23,294 bases of DNA from Anammoximicrobium sp032229885 (GTDB lineage: Bacteria > Planctomycetota > Planctomycetia > Pirellulales > Pirellulaceae): contig JAVYAJ010000155.1 of the NCBI GenBank assembly GCA_032229885.1, positions 1 through 23,294 on the forward strand. The letters are read 5' to 3'. The notes under the pieces were generated by a model, which did not search any database, was not told the DNA's origin, and saw only the letters and a program-made list of their open reading frames with translations. Below, in pieces: positions 9,801-21,800 of this stretch (its first letter is position 1; every line of letters starts with the position of its first letter). The position numbers and the translations under genes are program-made.

Positions 9801-12800
9801 CCGTGACCGGCGACGGCCGCTTGGTCGCGATGGACCCGGCGAACCCGACGCGGAACGTATTCGCCTTTGACAACAACAACGATGGCATTCCCGACAGCCA
9901 CATCTCCACTGCCACGGGGAATCTCGCTAATAGCCGCGGCTTGGCCTTTTCGCCCCTGGACGTGAACCTCTGGCATCCCACGTTCCGCCGCAGCAATGGG
10001 TACTACGATACCGTTGGCGGCTCGGACAACGGTCACGGGATCAAGCCCGTGGTCGACCAAACTCGTTCGCCCGGTCTTGTCTGGCAGCAGGTGGAGGACG
10101 GCCAAGGAAACACACGAAGCCAGCAGGAGGCGTGGGGCGGCCAGAGCATGTATTTTGGGTTGGAACGATACCAATCCAACAGCATCTCTGGTAGCCCGGT
10201 GATCAACGGGGCAACCGCCTACGCCAACTACCAAAGTACGGCTGGCCAGCTCGGCGTGTTGGACAACATGTGGCAGTTCGACCTGACGTCGAACGGGGCG
10301 ATTCGCAACAACTACAACCTGCCCGGCGGCGCGTTCGGGCGGATGGTGACGAACTCGGTCAGCCTGGCCGGCTATGCGCCGCAGGACAAGCCCACGTTTT
10401 ATTTCAATTACTTCCTCGAAGATGGCTCGCCGAGCAATGGCGCTGGCAAAACGGATTCTCCGCCGCAGATGCTAGACAGCGCGCGGGTGTTCGTCTCGGC
10501 CGATGGCGGGACGACGTGGGAGTTGGTCGCCACGAACAACACGCGTTTGACCACGACGACCGTGGGCGCCGAACTTCCGATCTTCCTGGCGGACGATTCG
10601 ACCTATAACGCCTCGGCCGTCCAGCAGCTCTACAATACGGGGCAATGGCGCCAGGCGCGGATCGATCTGTCGCCGTGGGCGGGCAAGGCAGACGTCCGAT
10701 TCCGCTTCGACTTTTCGACCGCTGGCAAGATCGGCGAGGCGATCGATCCGAACAGACCGACGCTGCCCGGCGAATGGGCCGGACATTTCTCGGCCGAGAT
10801 CGGCGATAGCGGGTTTCCTGGGGGAGACACCAGCTATTCGGCGGCTCGCGGCCAGAACAATGCATACGAAGGCTTCTATATCGATGACCTGATCATCGGC
10901 TTTGCCGAGCGGGGCGAGATGGTGACCGCCGCCCCGGCGGGCGTGTCAGGATTCGACAATTTGTATACCGACTTTGCCAACCGACGCGGCGACATCCGCC
11001 TGCTGGGCCCCGAAAACACGCCCTCGATCATTACCCGCGGAGACTATCAGGTCGAGATCCGGCGAGCCACCGAGTACGCGGTGTCCGCAAGCCCGACGTC
11101 GCCGCCCCTGGTGATCTACCAGACGTTCGACACCAACGACCGCCATGTCTCGAGCATGGATTCGTACGAACCGCCGATGATCGCGAACTTCGACGATCCG
11201 GACGAGTACGATTCGTTCGACATAAGTCTGTTCGTCGACGCCAGTTCGGCCAACAGCGGTCCGTGGGATTATGACGACACGCGGTCGGTCACCGTGCCGC
11301 GCAGCTACAAATCGGGCACGGTCACCAACAAGGGCGACTATTCCAGCATTCGAATCAACGGCATCGCAACCGGGGACGGCACGATCACCTTTATGGCGAT
11401 GGTCGATGCGGGGTTGCATCCGCCGACAATCAGTGATGTCGACAACATCTTCAATCCCACTCGCGTTCTGCCCAACAATTTCAATCGACTCGAATTCTTC
11501 ATCGATGGCATCGCTCAACACATCACGACAGTCGAGCAGATGGGATATACCCTGGACGTTTCTTTTGTCCCGGGCACGGGCACGCTGGTTCCGACCTTCA
11601 TCCCGCTGTCATTTCCGATCAGCAAGGGTACGCATAACCTCGAATGGCGATATACCTTCGGGGATCCGGCAGCGCTGTTCGGCGCCAACGCAGCGTATAT
11701 CGATCGACTGATCATTCCGCAGCCGCCTAACGCTTGGCGTGTTGGCGACAAGAACGTCCCGCGCGAGCAGGGAATGGTGGTGATCGAGGGCAACTTCGTC
11801 CGCGACGTGTCGGGGACGGGAATCATCGTCGAGGCCGGTGCGCGCGATGCGGGGACGGGCTTTCCCTACCCCGGTCCGGTGCGTCGCACGCCCGTGCTGA
11901 ACGACGCGCGACTGGTGACGGGCGCATTGGTTGTGAACAACGTGGTCTCGGATTTCGGGACCGCCGGAATCCGGATCAGTGGCGATGCGGGCACGGCGCC
12001 GCAGGCCGCGGTGTCGATGGTCAAGGTTCTGAACAACACCGTCTATGGCGGCGCGCAGGCGGCCGGGCTTGGAATCCAGATCACCCAAGACGCCAGCCCG
12101 ACGTTGATGAACAACATCGTGGCCCACACGGCGACGGGCATCTCGATCGACGCCTTGTCCTGGAATCTGCCGTCGCGTCCCGACATCACGACCACGCTGT
12201 TCCAGGGCAACATCGCTGATGCATCCAGCCCCGCCCATCGCGGAACCAATTTCATTGTGGCGCCGCTGTCCGCGCCCTTGTTCGTCAACCCGGCGGCCGG
12301 CAACTTCTATTTGGCCCCCAGCCAGCCCGGCAATCCGAACCAAGCCATCGACAGTTCGCTGAACACGCGCGTGGCCCGCCCACCGTACACCCGCGTCACC
12401 AATCCGCTGGGCATTCCCCAACAGGACATGTTCGCGCCGACGATCGATCGATACGGCCAATTGCGGGTCGACGACCCGAACACGCCCAACGCAACCGGTT
12501 TGGGGGGGAACATCTTCATCGACCGTGGGGCCATCGAACGGGCCGACCAGGTGGGACCAGTAGCCCGGATGGTCAGCCCCTTGGACAACGATACGGCCGG
12601 CGTCGATCGCGATGCGGCGGTCACGTATATACACATCGATCCTGAGCCGGGCTCGCCGCCGTGGACACAGTTCGTCGTCGAGATCCTGGACGTCGGGATC
12701 GGCGTGGACGACGGTTTGGCGGGCGATTCATCGCGCTACGTTCTGCGCAAGGACGGCGTGGTCCTGCTCGATCGGCGCGACTATTTCTTCGCCTACAACG

Positions 12801-15800
12801 CCAACACGAACCGGGCGATCTTCACGTCGGTGTCGACGTTCCCGCTGGACAGTCTGTACACGATCACGATCGACAACTCGGCTACCGGCATCCGCGACCT
12901 GGCGGGCAACATCTTGGCGCCCAACCGGGCGACGGGGGAAACGGCGTTTACAATCCTGCTGGGCGGTCACAACCTGGACTATGGCGACGCGCCGGACAGC
13001 TATGGCACGACCAAGGCCAAGGACGGGGCCCGGCACGTGATCTTCCCCAGCATCCCGCTGTGGCTGGGCTCGGGCGTCGACGCCGACCCGGACGGGCGCC
13101 CCACCCCCGACGCGACGGGCGACGACGCCGATTACTATGTCGACGCGGGGACGAGCGGCTTGAGAGTCATCCCGGATCGCCCGTTGGTGATCCAGTCGCC
13201 GGCCGCCGGCGGGCCGGGCGGCGTGACGATCGATCTGCCCGCGTCCATTACGATCGAGGATTCGTTCGGCAACACGGTGACGCTGGACTTTGAGCACAAC
13301 GGCAGCCCCGGCGGCGTGAACGAGATCGACTATTACGACGGCGACTCGGCCGAGGCGATGGGCGACCGGATCGCCCGCGGCATCAACGCGGCCAGCGGTT
13401 TGGTCGACGTCCGGGCCCGTAACTTGAACGGCGGGGCCGTGCAGATCGACGGCGCGCTGAGCGTCACGACGTCGGGCGGCAACCTGACCTACAGCAACCT
13501 GTTGCCGGCCATCTTGCGGCTGCCCGATTACTCGCCGGCCGCCAGCTTTGCCGCCTCGGGGATCGACGGCCGGACCTTTACGGTCGCCGACGGGGTGAAT
13601 GCGCCGGTGACGTTCGAGTTCGACAGCGATTTGAACACGCTCAGCGGCACGACCGTGATCGCGTTCGATCCGTCCGACTCGGATCTGGACCTGGTCCGCA
13701 AGATGGTCGACGTGCTCGAGGATGCGCTGTCGAACTTGAACGCGAGCTGGTCGGTGGCGGCGGGCGGCAAGTACCAGGTGAATCTGGCCTCGCTGCCGTT
13801 GGCCGGGACGGCCGCGTCGCGCGACGACGAGGATGGCGTGGTGTTCAACGGCGCGTTTCACACGGGCATCGGCAATTCGACGCCGGTCACCGTGACCGCC
13901 TCCGGCGCCGGCTATCTGGACGCCTGGATGGATTTCAACGGCGACGGCGTGTTCGGCGCGGACGAGAAAGTGATCGACAGCCAACCGGTGGCGGCGGGCG
14001 CGAACGTGTTCGAGGTAACCACGCCCATCAACGCCGCGCTGGGAACGACGTATGCGCGGTTCCGATTGAGCCCCACCGGCGGGCTAGGCCCGACAGGACT
14101 GGCGATCGGCGGCGAGGTCGAGGATTATACCATCGAGATCGTCGCCCTGTCGCCGCCGGAGGCGGTGGACGATACGTACACGATCGACGAGGACCACGTT
14201 CTGGACTCGACGACGACCGCCCAACCGAGCGTGCTGGCGAACGACATCGCCGGCTCGGGGCCGCCGGTCGAAGCCGTGCTGGTGACGCCCCCGGCGCACG
14301 CCCAAGCCTTTGTGTTGCATCCGGACGGGACGTTCGAGTACGAGCCGGAACCCGATTTCTACGGGGTCGACACATTCAGCTATGCGGCCCGCGACGCGCG
14401 GCTGACCTCAAACAACGCCGCCGTCGTGACGATCACCGTCCAGCCGCTGAACGACTTGCCAATCGTCGATCTCTCGGCGCTGCCGACGGATCTGAACATC
14501 GACGAGGATGATCCTGCCGGTCTGATCCTCAGCGGGATCCACATCGACGACCTGGACAATATCAACGCCGACAACTTGGGCGACGCGCTCGTCGAGCTGA
14601 CGGTCACCGTCGCCAACGGCACGCTGACGTTGCCGTCCGCGGCGCTGCCGCGCCGGGTCGTGTTCCCGTCGTTTGGCGACACGGTCGTCGACGGCACGGA
14701 CGTGGGCGGCACCGGCGCGCCGCCGCCGGAGAACGGCGAGGGCGGCAATCGTGACGAAAACAACGTGATCAACCGATCCGGGCTGAGCACGGTGGCCTCG
14801 GGACCGAACGCGGGCAAGCTGGTCCACTCGAGCGGCCTGAACGACGGGACGAAATGGAATCTGGCCCAGGAAACCGGAGGCCTGATGATCGCCCTGCCCA
14901 CGGACTGGATCATCGACGTGATCCAGATCTGGAACTTCAACGCCACCGGTTACGAGCAGGTGGGGGCGAGCTCGTTCGATCTGTACGTGGGCGCCGGCGC
15001 GGTGCGTCCCGTGGACGCCAACGCCATGACGCTGGTCCAGAGCGGTACGGCGCTGAACCGTCTGAACCCGTATCCAGCGCAGTATCTGGGCGAGACCTAC
15101 ATCTCCGGCACGTCCAGCGCCAACGTACTGCCGGGCGAACTGGGCGACGCGGACGGCCCGACGACGCTGACCAACGCGGATCCGATCGTCGGCCGCTGGC
15201 TGCTGCTGAACAACCTGGCCGGCGCGCCGGGCGCGGGTCGTGTGGGGCTGTCCGAGGTGCGCCTGTATGGCCGCCCCCTGGGATCGCCGGACATCTATCT
15301 GATCGACGGCGATGGCGGGCCCAATCAGACGCTGAGATTCCGCGGCACACTGGCCGACGTGACCGCCGCGTTGAACGGCGCGGTCTATCACAGCGACCCG
15401 GACTACAACTCGGGCAACCCGGACGTCGGTCCGGTGACGCCGGACACGATCACGATCGAGGTCAACGATCTGGGCAACGTCGACAAAAACACGCCGCCAA
15501 ACAACCTGGATCCGCTGGATCCACGGGCGCTGATCGCGACGGAAACCATCTCGATCACAGTCAACCCCAAGAACGACCCACCTGCGATCAACTTGGCCTC
15601 GACGAATATGGCGGTGCGCCGGATGGTCGACGCGCCGTTGGATCCGATCGTGATCACGGATATCGACGCCGACACAGACCCGGCGTGGCTCGGACAGGTG
15701 ACCTTGACGGTGGGACACGGAACGTTGAGCCTGCCGCGATCGGGTCCATCGTCCTGGATCGCCCTGCCAGGCACGGCCGTCGAGGGGCGAAACGCCAACG

Positions 15801-18800
15801 GATTCGGCAGCGTCGCGCCCGATGGCGGCGTCGGCGGCGATCACGAGGCGGCGTACGCAGTCAACCAGGCAGGCCTTTCGCCCAATTTGGACGGCCGGTG
15901 GGTTCACGCGACGGACGACGTCAGCAAAGCCTGGCGGTTGGCCCAGCAAGGCGGCGGACTGATGATCGATCTCGGCGCGATCTACACGATCGACGTGCTG
16001 CAGATCTGGAACTACGCCGTGGCGGGATTGGAACATTATGGACCAGACTCGTTCGATCTGTGGGCCACGTCGCTGGGCAGCACGATGCCGGCCAGCACGG
16101 CCGGGATGACACGAGTTTTGACCTCCCAGCCGCTGAATCGCGCATCCGACCTCGATGGCAATGGATATCTAGGCGAGACATATTTGTTCAGCGGCAACAC
16201 GAGCGTGCCGCCCGTTTTGAGCGCCGAGTTGGGCGACGAAGATGGGATCCCCACGGACCTGTCGGCGACGCCGCTGACAGCCCGGTTCCTGTTCCTCGGC
16301 AACCTGCAAGGCGCCCCGGGCGCCGGGCATGTCGGCTTGTCCGAGGTTCGCTTCTACGGCCGCCAGGTCGGTGGACCAAACCTCGTGTTCAGGCAGGGCG
16401 ATGGGGTCGATGATTCGACGATGACCTTCATCGGTCCACTGGCCGATCTGAACGCAGCGTTGGCGGGGATCACGTACACGCTGGATCCGAACTACGACTG
16501 GGGGAATCCGATCGCGGGCCGGGACCAACTAGTGATCAAGATCAACGACCTGGGCAACTCGGACCTGCGGACGCCGCCGGGGAACACGAACCCGGCACAT
16601 CCCAGGGCGCTGACGGCGCAAGAGACGGTGACTTTGACGGTCGGTCCAATCCATGGCCCGCCGACGCTCGATCTCCCGCCGACGCAGACGGTCGCCGAGG
16701 ACTCGCCGCTCGTTTTCTCCAGTGCGAGCGTCCCGCCCAACGCCATCACGATCGATGCCCCAGACGTAGTCGTGCCGCCGGGCCAGTTGAAGGTCACGCT
16801 CGGCGTGACCAGCGGGACGTTGGTCCTGCCGGATGTGACGGGATTGAGTTTTCCGCTGGATATCGACGGCGACGGGATCAGCGACGACACGGACAGCAGC
16901 GGGGTGATCGAGGCGAACGAGGTCGTGGGGATTCCGTTCTCGCAGATCACGATGTTCGGCGCGCCGGCCGACCTGAACGCGGCGCTGGACGGCCTGACGT
17001 ACCAGGGCCTGTTGGACTTCAACGGGACAGACCGTCTGGCGGTCGTCGTGAACGATCAAGGGTACACGGGCAGTGGCGTGGCCAACGAGGTTCGAGGGAC
17101 GGTGACGATCAACGTCTCGGCCGTCAACGATCCGCCGACGGTGAGCGTGCCGGGCCAGCAGACGGGCTGGGAGGATACGGATCTGCCGATTCCAGGGATC
17201 GTCGTCGGCGATCCGGACGGCGCGACGGTGCAGGTGACGCTGCAGGCGGTCAACGGCACGCTGCGCGTCCGCACCAACGTGCCGGGCGGCGTGACGACGG
17301 TGGGCAACAACAACAGCAGCAGCGTCGTCTTGATCGGCCAGCTCGCGCGGATCAACAAGACGCTGGCCGATCCGACGGGAGTGATCTACCGCGGCAACCC
17401 GAACTTCAACGATTACAGCTTGGACCACAATCCCGATCTGAACGAACAGATCGTCGTCATTGTGAATGACGTCGCCAACGGCGGCGCACTCGAGGCGCGG
17501 GGAACCATCCCGATCTCGATCCGGCCCGTGAACGATCCGCCAGCGATCATGGGGCCGACCCAACGCACGCTGAACGAAGATGCGACGATGGTCATTCCGC
17601 TGACGATCCAGGACGTGGACGCCGACGAGAACCCAGCGGATCCGCTGCGGCCGCTGACCGTGACGCTGACGTTGACCAACCCGGCGGGCCAACCGCTGAC
17701 ATCGGTCGGCACGCTGCGTGTCCGGACGGACGCGCCCGGCGGGATCGTGGACGGCGTCAACGGGCTGATCGAGAACAACGGGTCCGCGGTCGTTACGGTC
17801 TCGGGATCGCCTGCCCAGTTGACGGCGACGTTGGCCAACACCAGCGGGCTGGTCTACTCGCCCCCGGCGAATTACTTCGGCCAGCTCGCCCTGGTCGCGG
17901 TCGTGACCGACCACGGCAATACGGGCCCGACTCCGGGCCCCGCCCTGACGGCGACCGTGACCGTTCCGATTCAGGTGAACGCAGTCAACGACCCTCCGGT
18001 GGCGGTGGGTGATTCTTACCAGGTGAACGAGGACGCGCGGCTGGACGTGGCGGCCCCGGGCGTGCTGGTCAACGACTATGACGTCGAGGGCAGTCCGCTG
18101 ACGCCGCGCGTGATCACCACCACGGCCAACGGAACGTTGACTTTCCGCGCGAACGGTTCGTTCACCTACGTTCCCCGCGCGAACTTCCACGGGACGGACA
18201 CGTTTACGTACCGCGTGAACGACGGTCAGCTCGATTCGGCGCTGGCGACGGTGACGATCACGGTCAACCCCGTGAACGATGCGCCCGTGGCGGGCGACGA
18301 CCGATATACGACGCTCGAGGACACGGTCCTGAACGTCAGCGCGCCGGGTGTGCTGGGCAACGATGTCGACGTAGATGACGATGTGCTGACCCCGACCCTG
18401 GTGGGGCAGCCAAGCCTGGGCACGGTCCAGTTGTATCCGGATGGCTCGTTCAGGTACACGCCACACGCCAATGCGAACGGCGTCGACTATTTCACGTATC
18501 AGGTCCACGACGGCACGGTGAACTCGAACCTGGCCACGGTGACGATCACGGTGGCGCCGGTGAACGACGCTCCGGTCGCGAACAACGACAACTACACGAC
18601 GGACGAGGACAGACAACTGAGCGTCGGTGTGGCCCATGGCGTGCTGGCCAACGATACGGATGTCGAGGGCGACACGCTGACGGCGCGGTTGGTCGCCGGT
18701 CCGGCAAAGGGCACGCTCACACTGCGGCCCGACGGGTCGTTTACCTATCTGCCCAACGCCGACTATCACGGCACGGATACCTTCACGTATCGCGCGAACG

Positions 18801-21800
18801 ACGGCCAAATCGATTCGGCGCTGGCCACGGTCACGATCACGGTGATGCCGGTGAACGATCCGCCGGTGGCGGCCAACGCGAGCTATACGATGAACGAGGA
18901 CGCGGTGCTGGACGTTGTCGCGCCCGGCGTGCTGACCAATGCCAGCGACGTGGACGGCGACGCCCTGCACGCGGTTCTGGTGAACGGGCCGCAACACGGA
19001 ACACTGGATCTGCGCGACAACGGCTCGTTCAGGTACACGCCCGATCCGGATTATTTCGGCTCGGACAGCTTCACCTATCGCGCGAACGACGGGACCGTGA
19101 ATTCGACGAACGTGGGGACCGTATCGATCCACATCGTCGGAGTCAACGATCCGCCGGTGGCGCACGACGATCGTTATTGGGTCGACGAAGATCGGACGCT
19201 GACGGTCTCTGCGCCGGGCATCCTGGGCAACGACGTGGATGTCGACGGCGACCAACTGACCGTTCAACTGGTCGCGGCCCCGTCGGCCGCGAGTTCGTTC
19301 TCGCTGAACGCCGACGGGTCGTTCACGTACGCGCCGCTTGCCGATTGGAACGGCGACGACTGGTTCACCTATCGGGCTCGCGACACGAGCACTTCGTCCA
19401 ACGTGGCCACGGTCACGATCACGGTGCGACCGATGAACGACCCGCCGCTGGCGACCGATGCGGACTTCATCCTGAACGAAGACACCGTGTTGACCGTCGC
19501 CGCGGCGTTGGGACTGTTGACGTACGCCAGCGATGTCGATGGCGACCTGTTGGCGGCGTACCGGGTTGCCGGGCCGGCCCACGGCGTCGTCTCGATCGAC
19601 ACGGACGGCGCGTTTGTCTATACGCCGGCCCAGGACTATCACGGTTCGGACAGCTTCACCTACCGGGTGTTCGACGGACAGGCCTACTCGAATGTCGCGA
19701 CGGTGACGCTGACGGTGCTGTCGGTAAATGACGCTCCGGTGGCTCGGGACGACCGGTATGACGTCGACGAGGACCAGGTGCTGACGGTCGCGGCGCCTGG
19801 CGTGCTGGGCAACGATTCGGACGTCGACAGGGATCCGCTGACGGTCGAGCTGGTCAGTGGGCCGTCACACGGCGCGCTGACGTGGAACCCCAATGGTTCG
19901 TTCACCTACGAGCCCGCGGCGAACTATCACGGCTCGGACGAATTTGTCTATCGGGCCTTCGATGGGAGCCTGTATTCCGCGCCGGCGACGGTGGCGATCA
20001 CGATCGCCGACGTGAACGATCCGCCGGTCGCGCAGGACGGGGCGTACACCGTGGCGGAAGACGCCGTGTTGACCGTCGCTGTGCCGGGGATCGCGAGCCT
20101 GGTGACGGACCAGGACGGCGACGCGTTCACGGTTCGCGTGATCGATCCGCCCCTTCATGGCGACGTGGTGCTGGCGGGCGATGGTTCGTTCCGCTACACG
20201 CCGGATGCAAACTTCTACGGCGAAGACCTGTTCACCTATCGGGCCCACGACGGGCAGGACGATTCGAACCTGGCCACGGTGACGATCACGGTCACGCCGG
20301 TGAACGACGCGCCGGTGGCGCGCGATGACGCGTATGTCGGTTTCCAAGATGCGACGCTGGTCGTGGTCGAGCCGGGCGTTCTGGGGAACGATTCGGACGT
20401 CGACGGAGATTCGCTGACGGCCGTGCTGGCCGCCGGGCCGAGCCACGGCGCGTTGACCCTGAACCCAGACGGTTCGTTCACCTTTGAACCCGATCCCGGT
20501 TTTTCCGGCTCCGACTCGTTCACGTATCGAGCATGGGATGGCGTGGAATGGTCGAACGTGGCCACGGTGACGCTCACCATTACCAGTGTGAACAGCCCGC
20601 CGGCGGCCCAGGACGACGGCTATACGACGGCCGAGGACACGCCGCTGAGTGTCGGCGTCCCCGGCCTGCTGGGCAATGATGTGGACACGGACGGCAATCC
20701 GTTGACGGCCCATCTGGTTAGCGACGTGAGCCACGGGATTCTAACGCTGCGGGCCAACGGCTCGTTCACCTATCTGCCGGCGGCCGATTTCCATGGCGTG
20801 GACACGTTCACCTACCGGGCCCACGACGGGCAGGACGACTCGAACCTGGCGACCGTGACGATCACGGTCACGCCGGTGAACGACGCGCCGGTGGCGAGGA
20901 ACGACAGCTATGCGACGCCCGAGGACACGCCGCTGGTCGTAACTGCGGCGGGCGGTGTGTTGAGCAACGACACGGATGTGGATGGCGATCGGCTATCCGC
21001 CGTGTTGGTCGCGACGGTCGCGCACGGGACGTTGGCGCTCGCCACGGACGGTTCGTTCGTGTACACGCCGGCTGCCGACTATTTCGGACCGGACAGCTTT
21101 ACGTATCGGGCGTACGACGGCGCGGCGTACTCGACGGTGGCGACCGTTTCGATCGACGTGACCTCGGTCAACGATCCGCCGGTGGCCCACGCCGACACGT
21201 ATGACATGGACGAAGGCGGTACGTTGACCGTCGCTGCGCCCGGCGTCCTGGCCAACGACGGCGACGTCGAAGGCGATCCATTGACCGCGACGCTGGTCAG
21301 TGGCCCGACCCGAGGGACATTGACCTTCAACAGCGATGGCTCGTTCCAGTACGTCCCGCCAGCCTATTTCAACGGTCCAGTCACGTTCTCGTACCGGGCC
21401 AACGACGGTCAGGCGAACTCGAACGTGGCCACGGTGACCATCGACGTGGCTCCGGTCAACGACCCGCCGATCGTGCCGAATACCGAAGGGACGACGAACG
21501 AAGACGAGCCGATGACGTTCTGGGCCTACCAGTTGCTGGGCAACGCGACGCCCGGACCGGTGGCGCCCGCGGGGACGCTGGACGACGAATCCACGCAGAC
21601 GCTACAGGTGGTCGCGGTCGATCCGACCACCGCGCACGGCGGAACGGCCGCGTTCGATCCGAACACCGGCCTGATCACCTATACGCCGAAGGCCGATTTC
21701 AACGGGATCGATACACTCGTGTATCATGTGATGGACGACGGCCTCCCGCCAGCCTCGGCCGTAGGCACGCTGACGATCACCGTCGTACCGGTGAACGACC

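Noticed and set aside
16529..19642. 1,037-codon antisense frame
   Set aside because: It lies opposite the cadherin-like repeats and shows a repeating translation that follows the sense repeats, as expected of a shadow.
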